DNA of 64,000 nt from Pseudomonas sp. FP2196 (lineage in GTDB: Bacteria; Pseudomonadota; Gammaproteobacteria; Pseudomonadales; Pseudomonadaceae). The stretch covers positions 5,011,501-5,075,500 of the forward strand of contig NZ_CP117445.1 in NCBI RefSeq assembly GCF_030687715.1, in the 5' to 3' direction. The notes beneath the pieces are model-generated. The model searched no databases. It was not told the origin of the DNA and saw only the letters and a list, made by a program, of their open reading frames with translations. Each line of letters opens with the position of its first letter. The first letter of the stretch is position 1. A program made the translations under genes and the position numbers. Below, piece after piece: positions 37,416 through 46,313 of this stretch.

Positions 37416-37901
37416 GTGTTGGCCGAGACGTATTGCTTTTTGATGCGGCGCGATCTGCGGGCAGACGCGCCGGATATCTGCTGGCCAGAAGGTATTGAAG
37501 TCAGCACTTACCGACCGGAGTTGGCGAACGCCGTGCATCAATTGATGCAACTCGGTTACCGCGAAGGTGGCGGCCGGGTGCCGGCGCTCGACGTCTGGCA
37601 GCAGCGGTTTGAAAGCGATCCTGAATACGATCCGCAACTGTGTTTCATCGCCACGGACACCGAAGGCGTTATCGGTGTGGCGCAATGTTGGACCAGCTCA
37701 TACATCAAGAATCTGGTGGTGCATCCGCGCGCTCAAGGCCGAGGTTTGGGTCGGGCATTGCTGCTCAATGCATTCAAGGTGTTTCAGCAAAGGCGCGAAG
37801 GATTTGTCGATTTAAAGGTGCTGGAAGATAACCTTCGGGCGCAGCGGCTGTATGAGAGTGCCGGGATGTATGTGGTTCGCCGTGAGTTGGTGCCCGACTG
37901 A
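37416..37901 (+). CDS. GNAT family N-acetyltransferase
   Basis: A 161-residue acetyltransferase with the acetyl-CoA loop HPRAQGRGLGRALL and C-terminal LEDNLRAQRLYESAGMYVV, typical of GNAT enzymes. The substrate is unknown. The GTG start directly abuts the cheV stop, so the two are probably cotranscribed; an ATG at 37443 is an alternative. No clear ribosome site is seen for either. Confidence 0.88.
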   Translation: MLAETYCFLMRRDLRADAPDICWPEGIEVSTYRPELANAVHQLMQLGYREGGGRVPALDVWQQRFESDPEYDPQLCFIATDTEGVIGVAQCWTSSYIKNLVVHPRAQGRGLGRALLLNAFKVFQQRREGFVDLKVLEDNLRAQRLYESAGMYVVRRELVPD

Positions 37902-37904
37902 CCA

Positions 37905-37934
37905 CCGCCATCGCTGGCTTGCCAGCGATGGCGG
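37905..37934. repeat. Perfect 13-bp hairpin after the GNAT gene
   Basis: CCGCCATCGCTGG-CTTG-CCAGCGATGGCGG, a compact palindrome of the REP-like CATCGCTGGCAAGCCAGC family found again at 39208, 40918 and 41061. It may end the cheV-GNAT transcript. Confidence 0.8.
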
Positions 37935-37999
37935 CCTCAAAGACAACTTTTTACCCTCAGGCATACTCCAACCTTGGTCATTACAAGGATGCCTCAACC

Positions 38000-38326
38000 A
38001 TGAAAGCCATCACCCTCAGCCTGCTCTGCCTCACCGCCCTCGCCGCCCAGGCCCACGCCTCCAGCCCCGACGCCTGGGCCGCCTATGACAAAACAGTGCT
38101 CGCCAGTTGCACCAAAGCCAGCGGCCTGAAAAACGCCAAACCCGTCGGTACCCCCGCACAATTCGACGACCGCGTCGGCTACACCGCCGTGTTGCTGCAA
38201 GGCCAATACCCGCAAAAACACATGAAAGGCCAGCAAGGCAGCGAACTGTGCCTGTACAACAAAAAATCGAAAACCGCATTCGTCACGGAGTGGGACTCGA
38301 TCCGACCGACCGCCAAAGCCCAGTGA
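38000..38326 (+). CDS. Small exported hypothetical protein
   Basis: A 108-residue protein with a signal peptide (MKAITLSLLCLTALAAQAHA, cleavage after AHA). The mature part has two cysteines (LASCTKASG and SELCLYN) that may form a disulfide, and ends WDSIRPTAKAQ. I recognise no domain. AAGGA lies upstream of the ATG. Confidence 0.78.
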   Translation: MKAITLSLLCLTALAAQAHASSPDAWAAYDKTVLASCTKASGLKNAKPVGTPAQFDDRVGYTAVLLQGQYPQKHMKGQQGSELCLYNKKSKTAFVTEWDSIRPTAKAQ

Positions 38327-38337
38327 ATGGCGCATAA

Positions 38338-38400
38338 CTTGCTTCGATCCGGTTCTGCACGGCGATTTTCTGCCGCCGATTCACACCCTGATTGAAGATT
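38338..38400 (+). pseudogene. Possible C-terminal gene remnant
   Basis: One frame reads CFDPVLHGDFLPPIHTLIED followed by TGA, which looks like a real protein C-terminus, but no start or upstream body exists in this frame. It sits between two intact genes. Chance cannot be excluded over so short a stretch. Confidence 0.2.
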
Positions 38401-38409
38401 GATCGCTCA

Positions 38410-39159
38410 ATGACTACAACGTTTTCCTGCGTAGGTTGCGGCAAATGCTGCACCGACCATCATGTCCCCCTGACCCTGGCCGAAGCCCGCATGTGGGCGG
38501 CGGATGGCGGCCAGGTCATCGTGCTGGCAGAGGCGTTCCTCGGCAATGGTCTGGGTTTGCCGGCGCAGCAACGTGAACACGCCGAGCGGCGTTCGGCGCT
38601 GGTACGCAGCGGCGCATCGGACGTGCATGTGGCGATCACCTTTGCCGCCTACAACGTCGGCCCTTGCCGGAATCTTGACGAAGACAAGCTGTGTCGCATC
38701 TACGAGCGTCGGCCTTTGGTGTGTCGGATTTATCCAGCGGAAATCAATCCGCATATCCCGCTTAACCCTGCAGCCAAGGATTGCCCGCCAGAGTCATGGG
38801 AACAGGGGCCGGCGCTGATCGTCGGTGGCGAATTGGTTGATCAGGAACTGATCGAACTGATTCAGCGCTCAAGACAGGCGGATCGCGATGACATTCGGCT
38901 CAAGGATGCGATTTGTGCCGCACTGGGGATTCGTACCACGGCGCTCAAGGGCGACGGGTTTACCGCGTACTTGCCGAATATGGACGCGTTTGCGGCGGTG
39001 ATTGATCAGGTGAGTGCGCAGCCATTGAGCGAAGAGACCAGTGAATGGCTGTTTCATTTGTCCGGGGATGATGTGGCCGGGCAAATACTCGCGGCCGGCG
39101 CACGGGTGGTCACTGAGCCGGCGTTGACCTATGCGTTTATTTCGTTGCGGGCGGCTTGA
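38410..39159 (+). CDS. YkgJ family cysteine cluster protein
   Basis: A 249-residue protein with the cysteine cluster of the YkgJ (zinc/iron-chelating, UPF0153-like) family: SCVGCGKCC at residues 6-14, then GPCRNLD, LCRIYERRPLVCRIYP and KDCPPES. These ligands probably bind an Fe-S cluster or zinc. The C-terminal 100 residues have no recognised domain. The ATG at 38410 is preferred over a TTG at 38392. Confidence 0.85.
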   Translation: MTTTFSCVGCGKCCTDHHVPLTLAEARMWAADGGQVIVLAEAFLGNGLGLPAQQREHAERRSALVRSGASDVHVAITFAAYNVGPCRNLDEDKLCRIYERRPLVCRIYPAEINPHIPLNPAAKDCPPESWEQGPALIVGGELVDQELIELIQRSRQADRDDIRLKDAICAALGIRTTALKGDGFTAYLPNMDAFAAVIDQVSAQPLSEETSEWLFHLSGDDVAGQILAAGARVVTEPALTYAFISLRAA

Positions 39160-39207
39160 TCCGGAGTTTTTAGCGGGCTCACATCATTTGTGTACGACAC
39201 AAATCCC

Positions 39208-39237
39208 TGTGGGAGCTGACTTGCCAGCGATGAGGCC
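39208..39237. repeat. Single REP-like element (CTTGCCAGCGATG family)
   Basis: TGTGGGAGCTGACTTGCCAG followed by CGATGAGGCC, a single degenerate copy between convergent genes. Confidence 0.65.
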
Positions 39238-39263
39238 GGCGAAGACAGCTTCAATCAATAAAA

Positions 39264-39503
39264 TCAGCGCTTGCCCATCGAACGACGGGTGCCCGGCGGC
39301 GCCATGCCCGGTGTCTTGGTGTGGCCGTTCTTCGCGCCGTTCTTGTACCACGGCTGGTTCGAGCCTTTGGCAGCGGCCAATTCGCCCGGTTTGAACGGGA
39401 ACTTGAACGCCGGGATCTCGGCTTTGGATTCGCTGGCGTCGGCCAGTTCAGCCGGGACATCGCTCACGGCGTCGTCAACCGGCGGTTGGATCGGGGAAGT
39501 CAT
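39264..39503 (-). CDS. Small hypothetical protein (79 aa)
   Basis: A 79-residue soluble protein starting MTSPIQPPVDDAVSDVPAEL: an acidic, proline-rich first half, then a basic tail (NQPWYKNGAKNGHTKTP and RRSMGKR). I know of no function. GGAG lies a few bases before the ATG at 39503. Low complexity at both ends suggests a disordered protein. Confidence 0.65.
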   Translation of the reverse strand: MTSPIQPPVDDAVSDVPAELADASESKAEIPAFKFPFKPGELAAAKGSNQPWYKNGAKNGHTKTPGMAPPGTRRSMGKR

Positions 39504-39616
39504 GAAAGCTCCGCAAAACAAAAAAAGTCGCGCCCGGTAAGTGAGCCGCGAAGGCGCGCAGTATACCTGCGCGCCACGGGTCAGCACCTGAAGATTTGCA
39601 CCGCACGCCGAACGGT

Positions 39617-39922
39617 TTACAGGTACTCGATGGTGACGATGCCTTTGTCGGTCGAGGTCTTCAACGCCTCAAAGGTCATGGTCATTGGCAGCTTTTCGCG
39701 GCTGCACGCGTTGCGGTAGGTGTCGACGTCAACCTTCAGACCGGGCGTGAGCTCGACTTGCCGGGACTCGCTGGAATTCAGTGCGCCAACTCGCCCGACT
39801 TCACAGCCGGAATCGACGATCTGACCGCTGAAACGGATCTCGCCGGAAGTGGTTTGAGGAGCGGCGCAGACCGTGAGCGGAAGCACGACAAACACACTGG
39901 AAATGACGATTTTGAGCTTCAT
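39617..39922 (-). CDS. Fimbrial-subunit-like exported protein
   Basis: A 101-residue protein with a signal peptide (MKLKIVISSVFVVLPLTVCA) and a start of the mature part (SGEIRFSGQIVDSGCEV) that resembles type 1 fimbrial subunits; two cysteines (about 40 and 73) could form the family disulfide. At about 80 mature residues it is roughly half the usual length and stands alone, with no usher or chaperone gene nearby. It may be a truncated or specialised relative. Confidence 0.7.
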   Translation of the reverse strand: MKLKIVISSVFVVLPLTVCAAPQTTSGEIRFSGQIVDSGCEVGRVGALNSSESRQVELTPGLKVDVDTYRNACSREKLPMTMTFEALKTSTDKGIVTIEYL

Positions 39923-40125
39923 GACAGGACACTCCCGTAGAGACCCGTGCAGTGATCGACTGGGCTATACACTTGTATCCGCTGCTGGGGGCGGATCTTG
40001 AGGAGCTTAGTAGGGGCAGCGCAGAAGAGTCCTGATTTGGGAATGATCAGTCCTTTTTTGGGACTGTTCCGTGGTGAGTTTGCATGTTGGTTCAAAGGTT
40101 AGTGATGTTGTGTCATTTCAGCCGT

Positions 40126-40192
40126 CTTCGCGAGCAGGCTCACTCCCACAATTGGAATGCTTACTCCTGTGGGAGCCAGCCTGCTGGCGAAG
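40126..40192. repeat. REP inverted pair (diverged)
   Basis: CTTCGCGAGCAGGCTCACTC at 40126 faces TGTGGGAGCCAGCCTGCTGG ending in CGAAG at 40192; the arms have diverged from each other. Confidence 0.78.
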
Positions 40193-40207
40193 AACGATAA
40201 CGCGGAC

Positions 40208-40567
40208 TCAGGTCTGCGGATCAACCCGATCCAGCGCCCGGTTAACCGCCAGCTCGGCGAGCATGATGATCTGCTGGATCCCCAGCACCGTGTTGCGCTG
40301 CAAACCGCTCAGCTCATTGGCGAAATTGCTGGTCGCCGCACTGGCGGACGCTAAAGACTCACAGGCGTGGGCGAGCAGACTTTCGGTGTCGACGTTGGGG
40401 CAGACCATGAACATGGTGCTGGGTTTTCGTGGTTTAGGGGGATCTGGGCAGAGGTAAAAATCGAGGGCGCGTTTTATCGCTTCGTGGTTTTTGATGCGGT
40501 CTTCGGCGCGGATGGCGTCGGCGAGGGGGGTGGATGTTTCTGGTGGATCCGGGATTAATTTGTCCAT
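40208..40567 (-). CDS. DUF6124 family protein
   Basis: A 119-residue protein of a family seen mainly in pseudomonads. Hallmarks are MFMVCPNVDTESLLAHACES, a helical stretch ending GIQQIIMLAELAVNRALDRV, and a proline-rich start (DKLIPDPPETSTPL). No function is known. The ATG at 40567 lacks a strong ribosome site, while an upstream 40-codon ORF has an excellent one. Confidence 0.85.
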   Translation of the reverse strand: MDKLIPDPPETSTPLADAIRAEDRIKNHEAIKRALDFYLCPDPPKPRKPSTMFMVCPNVDTESLLAHACESLASASAATSNFANELSGLQRNTVLGIQQIIMLAELAVNRALDRVDPQT

Positions 40568-40648
40568 CGAATGGGGGCTTCCAAGTAGTGGCGCCACTCG
40601 TTCCTGATCTCACTCGAAGAAGAGGTGGCAGCTATGTACGGGGTGAGA

Positions 40649-40771
40649 TCACCGGGGATACCCCAAACCGGCCGGACCGAAGTCTGCCCGCACATAGCCG
40701 CCATAAAAATGCTGACAGCGTGAACTGACGGCAATTATGGGGGCACTTGTCTGGGGATCCAAATCGGGCAT
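40649..40771 (-). CDS. Small upstream ORF (40 aa)
   Basis: A 40-codon frame starting MPDLDPQTSAPIIAVSSRCQ and ending FGPAGLGYPR, with GGGAGGTGAG directly before the ATG, one of the strongest ribosome sites in the window. It stops 81 bp before the DUF6124 gene on the same strand, so it could be a leader peptide or a genuine small protein. No family recognised. Confidence 0.45.
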   Translation of the reverse strand: MPDLDPQTSAPIIAVSSRCQHFYGGYVRADFGPAGLGYPR

Positions 40772-40917
40772 CTCACCTCCCGATCGCTGAGTTGTCAGCG
40801 ACAGCCAAAGACTAGAGAGCGCACGTCCGACGGACAACCTGAAAACCTTGTGGGAAGGTTCTGGTGATTTCACACGCCTCTAAACACAGCAAAGTAATCG
40901 GGTGACTGTATGGGCCT

Positions 40918-41134
40918 CATCGCTGGCAAGCCAGCTCCCACAGTTTCAACCGAGTACACCTGCCAGACATTGGGCGGTTGTCAGATCGCCATCGCGAGCA
41001 GGCTCACTCCTACAATGGGATCGCATGCTGCCTGCCACACATTGGGCGGTTGTCAGGCCGCCATCGCTGGCAAGCCAGCGCCCACAGAAAGCAAAAGCCA
41101 GATCAAAAGATCGCAGCCTGCGGCAGCTCCTACA
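40918..41134. repeat. Cluster of four REP-like elements with a tandem duplication
   Basis: Elements at 40918-40942 and 41061-41086 (CATCGCTGGCAAGCCAGC family), 40989-41014 (CATCGCGAGCAGGCTCACTC) and 41100-41134 (GATCGCAGCCTGCGGCAGC). The middle two are preceded by the direct repeat ACATTGGGCGGTTGTCAG at 40967-40984 and 41039-41056, 72 bp apart, indicating duplication of a unit. The 800 bp between DUF6124 and the RND operon otherwise holds only the 40-codon ORF. Confidence 0.75.
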
Positions 41135-41369
41135 GAGGAGACAGTTACACCCCGCACGCGGCGAATGCCGCCCCACTCAACAATGAGCGTTAGCTCGAGT
41201 AAAGCTCTTGATCTTGATCTCAGAGCCCGTCGGCAGCCGTTACCGCAGCAACGGATAGACACACAGAAAACTGACAGCGCTGACAGCTAGCCGTCACCCT
41301 CCTGACCCCAAGACAGGTTTATAACGTACCCAATCTGCCCAAACTCCAGCCCCTTGGCGCCCCAATCGC

Positions 41370-42530
41370 ATGCGAATCCAAAAGCACAAAGCCCTGCTAG
41401 CCACCCTGCTCATCGCCCTGGCAGCCATGGGCCTATGGTTTGCAATCAAACCCGCCCCGACCAAACTCGCCACCCCAACCGCCATCCCGGTGCGAGTCAT
41501 AACTGTCAGCGAAAAAGACGTCCCCCGCTACACCAGCGGCATCGGCTCCGTCCTCTCATTACACAGCGTGGTCGTGCGCCCACAAGTCGACGGCATCCTC
41601 ACCAAAATCCTCGTCAAGGAAGGCCAACGGGTCAAAACCGGCGACCTGCTCGCCACCATCGACGACCGCTCGATCCGCGCCAGCCTCGACCAGACCCGCG
41701 CGCAACTGGCCGAAAGCCAGGCCCAACTGCAAGTCGCCCAGCTCAACCTCAAACGCTACAAACTGCTCAGCGTCGACGACGGCGTCTCCAAACAGACCTA
41801 CGACCAGCAACAAGCGTTGGTCAACCAGCTCAAAGCCACCGCCCAAGGCAACCAGGCCTCGATCGACGCCGCCCAAGTGCAGCTTTCCTACACCCAGATT
41901 CGCTCCCCGGTCACCGGTCGCGTCGGTATTCGCACAGTCGACGAAGGCAACTTCCTGCGCATGACCGACGCCCAAGGCCTGTTCACTGTGACCCAGATCG
42001 ACCCGATCGCCGTGGAATTCTCCCTGCCCCAGCAAATGCTGCCGACCCTGCAAGGCCTGATCACCGACCCGCAACACGCGCAGGTCAAGGCCTACATCGG
42101 CGCCGACACCGATGGCGAAACCGGCAACCTGCTCGGCGAGGGCCACCTGACCCTGATCGACAACCAGATCAACGCCAACACCGGCACCATCCGCGCCAAG
42201 GCCGAATTCGACAACGCCAGCCAGAAGCTCTGGCCGGGTTTGCTGGTGACGGTAAAAATTCAGACAGCTCTGGACAAAGATGCGCTGGTCGTCCCGCCCA
42301 CCGTCGTACAACGGGGCCTCGATCAACACTTCGTCTATCGCGTGAACGGCGACAAGGTCGAAGCCGTACAAGTACAGATGGTTTATCAGGGCAGCGGCCA
42401 GGACATCATCAAAGGCGTGAGGGCCGGTGACGTGCTGGTCACCGACGGCCAGTCGCGGCTCAAGCCCGGTTCCACCGTGCAAGTGATGAGTGAGCCGCCG
42501 CAGGTGGTGCAAGCGGAGCCGAAACCATGA
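41370..42530 (+). CDS. RND efflux periplasmic adaptor subunit
   Basis: A 386-residue membrane fusion protein of the MdtA-like group. It has an uncleaved-looking N-terminal hydrophobic segment (ALLATLLIALAAMGLWF) without lipobox, a lipoyl domain (VVVRPQVDGILTKILVKEGQ), a coiled-coil hairpin (about 100-160) and a beta-barrel domain (RSPVTGRVGIRTVDEGNF). It should link the pump downstream to an outer membrane channel. The ATG is 4 nt from overlap with nothing upstream; its stop overlaps the pump start by 4 nt. Confidence 0.92.
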   Translation: MRIQKHKALLATLLIALAAMGLWFAIKPAPTKLATPTAIPVRVITVSEKDVPRYTSGIGSVLSLHSVVVRPQVDGILTKILVKEGQRVKTGDLLATIDDRSIRASLDQTRAQLAESQAQLQVAQLNLKRYKLLSVDDGVSKQTYDQQQALVNQLKATAQGNQASIDAAQVQLSYTQIRSPVTGRVGIRTVDEGNFLRMTDAQGLFTVTQIDPIAVEFSLPQQMLPTLQGLITDPQHAQVKAYIGADTDGETGNLLGEGHLTLIDNQINANTGTIRAKAEFDNASQKLWPGLLVTVKIQTALDKDALVVPPTVVQRGLDQHFVYRVNGDKVEAVQVQMVYQGSGQDIIKGVRAGDVLVTDGQSRLKPGSTVQVMSEPPQVVQAEPKP

Positions 42531-45500
42531 AGCAGCACAAAGGCGTTTCGACGTGGTGCATTGATCACCCGGTCGCAACGATTCTGCTGACCATCGCCCT
42601 GGTGCTGGTCGGCGTCATTGCCTTCCCGCGTCTACCCATTGCCCCACTGCCAGAAGCGGAATTTCCTACGATTCAGGTGTCCGCGAAATTGCCCGGCGCC
42701 AGCCCCGACACCATGGCCTCGTCCGTGGCCACGCCGCTGGAGGTGCAATTCAGTGCCATCCCCGGCATGACCCAGATGACCTCCAGCAGTGCCTTGGGCT
42801 CCACCCTGCTGACCCTGCAATTCAGCCTCGACAAGAGCATCGACACCGCTGCCCAGGAAGTACAAGCGGCGATCAACACCGCCGCCGGCAAGTTGCCCAA
42901 AGACATGCCAACGCTGCCGACCTGGAGGAAGGTCAACCCGGCCGACAGCCCGGTGCTGATCCTCAGCGTCAGCTCGACACAGATGCCCGGCACCGAACTC
43001 AGTGATCTGGTGGAAACCTTGCTGGCCCGTCAGATCAGTCAGATCGACGGTGTAGGCCAAATCAACATCACTGGTCAGCAACGTCCGGCGATCCGCGTTC
43101 AGGCTTCGGCGGACAAACTCGCGGCCATCGGCCTGACCCTCGCCGACATCCGCCTGGCGATCCAGCAAACCAGCCTCAACCTGGCCAAGGGCGCACTGTA
43201 CGGCGAGTCGAGTATTTCCACGCTGTCGACCAACGACCAGTTGTTCCAGCCTGAGGAGTACCGCCAGCTCATCGTTTCCTACAAGGATGGCGCCCCGGTT
43301 CACCTAAGAGATGTCGCCAACGTTATCAACGGTTCGGAAGATGATTATGTGCAAGCGTGGGCGGGTGATCGACCGGGGGTAAACCTGGTGATTTCGCGCC
43401 AACCTGGCGCCAACATTGTCGAGACAGTGGATCGCATCCAAGCCGCCCTGCCCGGCCTCGAAGCCATGCTGCCGGCCTCTGTGCAGGTCGACGTTCTGAT
43501 CGACCGCACCCAGACCATCCGCGCCTCGCTGCATGAGGTCGAGATCACGCTGTTGATCGCGATCCTGTTGGTGGTGGCGGTGATGGCACTGTTCCTGCGC
43601 CAGTTGTCGGCGACGCTGATCGTGTCGGCGGTACTCGGTGTGTCGCTGGTGGCCAGTTTCGCGCTGATGTACATCCTCGGCTTCAGCCTGAACAACCTGA
43701 CGCTGGTGGCGATCGTGGTGGCCGTGGGGTTTGTCGTCGACGACGCGATTGTGGTGGTGGAGAACATTCACCGGCACCTGGAGGCAGGCGATGATATGCG
43801 CGAGGCCGCGATCAAAGGTGCCGGCGAGATCGGTTTCACCGTGGTCTCGATCAGTTTCTCGCTGGTGGCGGCATTTATTCCGCTGCTGTTCATGGGCGGT
43901 GTGGTCGGGCGACTGTTCAAGGAGTTCGCCCTGACGGCAACCTCGACCATCATGATTTCCGTGGTGGTTTCGCTGACGCTGGCACCCACGCTGGCCGCGC
44001 TGTTCATGCGTAAACCGGTGCATCACGCCCACGACAAACCGGGGTTCAGTGAACGTTTGCTCGGCTGGTACGAAAAAGGCCTGCGCCGCGCCCTCGCCCA
44101 TCAGAAATTGATGATCGGCGTATTTGGCTTGTCCCTCGCTTTGGCCGTCGCCGGTTACATCTTTATCCCCAAGGGTTTCTTTCCGGTGCAGGACACCGGT
44201 TTCGTCCTTGGCACCACCGAAGCCGCTGCGGATATTTCCTACGGCGACATGGTGAAAAAACACCTGGCCATGGCCGAAATCGTCGCCGCCGATCCGGCCG
44301 TGCAGGCGTTCTCCCACTCGGTGGGTGTATCCGGCAGTAACCAGACCATCGCCAACGGCCGCTTCTGGATCGCCCTGAAAAAACGCGGTGACCGTGATGT
44401 GTCGGCCAGCCAGTTCATCGACCGGATTCGCCCGCAACTGATGAAAGTCCCCGGCATCGTCCTTTACTTGCGCGCCGGCCAGGACATCAACCTCAGCTCC
44501 GGCCCAAGTCGCGCGCAGTACCAATACGTGCTCAAGAGCAACGACGGCGCGACCCTCGCCACCTGGACCCAGCGCCTGACGGAAAAACTGCGCAGCAATC
44601 CGGCGTTTCGCGATATTTCCAACGATTTGCAATTGGGCGGCAGCATCACTCACATCAGCATCGACCGCAGCGCCGCCGCGCGCTTCGGGCTGACTGCGAG
44701 TGACGTCGATGAGGCGCTGTACGACGCCTTCGGCCAGCGACAAGTCAATGAATTCCAGACCCAGGTCAACCAGTACAACGTGATTCTGGAGCTGGACACC
44801 AAGCAACGCGGCAAAGCCGAGAGCCTCAACTATTTCTACCTGCGCTCGCCGCTGAGTGGCGAGATGGTGCCGCTGTCAGCGCTGGCCAGGTTTGACGCGC
44901 CGACCATCGGCCCACTGTCGATTGCCCATGACGGCATGTTCCCGGCCGCCAACCTGTCGTTCAACCTCGCCCCCGGCGTGGCGTTGGGCGATGCGGTGAT
45001 TCTGCTCAATCAGGCCAAGGCCGAGATCGGCATGCCGACCGCGATCAGCGGCAATTTCCAGGGTGCAGCGCAGGCGTTCCAGAGCTCGCTGGCCAGTCAG
45101 CCGTGGCTGATTCTGGCGGCGTTGGTGGCGGTGTACATCATTCTCGGTGTGCTCTACGAGAGCTTCGTGCATCCGCTGACGATCATTTCGACGCTGCCGG
45201 CGGCCGGTCTCGGTGCGGTAATCATGTTGTGGATCTGCGGGCAGGACTTTTCGATCATGGCGCTGATCGGCCTGGTGTTGCTGATCGGCATTGTGAAGAA
45301 GAACGGCATCCTGATGATCGACTTTGCGCTCGAGGCTCAGCGACAGCGAGGTTTGTCGCCGCAGGATGCGATTTTCGAGGCGTGCATCACCCGGTTCCGG
45401 CCGATCATCATGACCACCCTCGCCGCCCTGCTCGGCGCGCTGCCGCTGATGCTCGGTTATGGCACCGGTGCCGAACTGCGACAGCCGTTGGGGATTGCGG

Positions 45501-45628
45501 TGGTGGGCGGCTTGTTGGTGAGCCAGATGCTGACGCTGTTTACCACGCCGGTCATATACTTGTGGCTTGAGCGGCTGTTTCACCGGCCCAAACCAGAGCC
45601 CGTGCCGGCACTGGCGACTACAGACTGA
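42527..45628 (+). CDS. RND efflux transporter permease
   Basis: A 1033-residue inner membrane drug:proton antiporter of the AcrB/MdtBC type. Proton-relay aspartates D405 and D406 lie in GFVVDDAIVVVENIHRHLEA; FPTIQVSAKLPGASP and the GIVKKNGILMIDFALEAQR motif mark the two repeats of 6 membrane segments. The substrate cannot be told. It overlaps the adaptor by 4 nt and is followed 7 bp later by a two-component pair. No outer membrane channel gene is present. Confidence 0.95.
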   Translation: MKQHKGVSTWCIDHPVATILLTIALVLVGVIAFPRLPIAPLPEAEFPTIQVSAKLPGASPDTMASSVATPLEVQFSAIPGMTQMTSSSALGSTLLTLQFSLDKSIDTAAQEVQAAINTAAGKLPKDMPTLPTWRKVNPADSPVLILSVSSTQMPGTELSDLVETLLARQISQIDGVGQINITGQQRPAIRVQASADKLAAIGLTLADIRLAIQQTSLNLAKGALYGESSISTLSTNDQLFQPEEYRQLIVSYKDGAPVHLRDVANVINGSEDDYVQAWAGDRPGVNLVISRQPGANIVETVDRIQAALPGLEAMLPASVQVDVLIDRTQTIRASLHEVEITLLIAILLVVAVMALFLRQLSATLIVSAVLGVSLVASFALMYILGFSLNNLTLVAIVVAVGFVVDDAIVVVENIHRHLEAGDDMREAAIKGAGEIGFTVVSISFSLVAAFIPLLFMGGVVGRLFKEFALTATSTIMISVVVSLTLAPTLAALFMRKPVHHAHDKPGFSERLLGWYEKGLRRALAHQKLMIGVFGLSLALAVAGYIFIPKGFFPVQDTGFVLGTTEAAADISYGDMVKKHLAMAEIVAADPAVQAFSHSVGVSGSNQTIANGRFWIALKKRGDRDVSASQFIDRIRPQLMKVPGIVLYLRAGQDINLSSGPSRAQYQYVLKSNDGATLATWTQRLTEKLRSNPAFRDISNDLQLGGSITHISIDRSAAARFGLTASDVDEALYDAFGQRQVNEFQTQVNQYNVILELDTKQRGKAESLNYFYLRSPLSGEMVPLSALARFDAPTIGPLSIAHDGMFPAANLSFNLAPGVALGDAVILLNQAKAEIGMPTAISGNFQGAAQAFQSSLASQPWLILAALVAVYIILGVLYESFVHPLTIISTLPAAGLGAVIMLWICGQDFSIMALIGLVLLIGIVKKNGILMIDFALEAQRQRGLSPQDAIFEACITRFRPIIMTTLAALLGALPLMLGYGTGAELRQPLGIAVVGGLLVSQMLTLFTTPVIYLWLERLFHRPKPEPVPALATTD

Positions 45629-45635
45629 GGCGGTC

Positions 45636-46313
45636 ATGCGCGTTCTGATTATCGAAGACGAGGAAAAAACCGCGGATTATCTGCACCGCGGCCTGACGGA
45701 ACAGGGTTACACCGTGGACCTGGCCCGCGACGGCGTCGAGGGCCTGCACCTGGCGCTGGAAGGCGACTACGCGGTGATCGTCCTCGACGTCATGCTGCCG
45801 GGCCTCGACGGCTTTGGCGTGTTGCGCGCGTTGCGTGCGCGCAAGCAAACCCCGGTGATCATGCTCACCGCCCGCGAAAGGGTCGAAGACCGCATCAAGG
45901 GCCTGCGCGACGGCGCCGACGATTACCTCGGCAAACCGTTTTCCTTCCTTGAACTGGTCGCGCGCCTGCAAGCGCTGACACGACGCAGCGGCGGCCATGA
46001 ACCGGTGCAAGTGAGCATCGCCGACCTGTGGATAGATCTGATCAGCCGCAAGGCGACTCGCGCCGGCACTCGGCTGGACCTGACCGCCAAGGAGTTCTCG
46101 TTGCTCAGTGTCCTCGCCCGTCGCCAGGGTGAAATTCTTTCGAAAACCGCCATTGCCGAGATGGTCTGGGACATCAATTTCGACAGCGACGCCAATGTGG
46201 TCGAAGTGGCGATCAAACGCCTGCGCGCCAAGCTCGACGGGCCGTTCGACGAGAAGCTGCTGCACACCATCCGGGGCATGGGTTATGTGCTGGAGAGCCG
46301 TGATGTCCAGTAA
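45636..46313 (+). CDS. OmpR/PhoB-type response regulator
   Basis: A 225-residue regulator of the heavy-metal (CzcR/CopR/IrlR) branch. The receiver has the phospho-acceptor D51 (VIVLDVMLPGLDGFGVL), T79-type switch in IMLTARERVED and K in DYLGKPF; the winged-helix C-terminal domain includes LTAKEFSLLSVLARRQGEIL and ends RGMGYVLESRD. Probably controls the RND operon. A start further upstream (45567) has no support. Confidence 0.93.
   Translation: MRVLIIEDEEKTADYLHRGLTEQGYTVDLARDGVEGLHLALEGDYAVIVLDVMLPGLDGFGVLRALRARKQTPVIMLTARERVEDRIKGLRDGADDYLGKPFSFLELVARLQALTRRSGGHEPVQVSIADLWIDLISRKATRAGTRLDLTAKEFSLLSVLARRQGEILSKTAIAEMVWDINFDSDANVVEVAIKRLRAKLDGPFDEKLLHTIRGMGYVLESRDVQ

Noticed and set aside
37994..38335. 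A glycine-rich minus-strand frame opposite the small exported protein.
   Set aside because: Low-complexity shadow of a signal-peptide gene with a proper ribosome site on the plus strand.
40918..41134. Clustered short repeats resembling a CRISPR array.
   Set aside because: Repeats belong to different palindromic families, spacing is irregular, and no cas genes are present.
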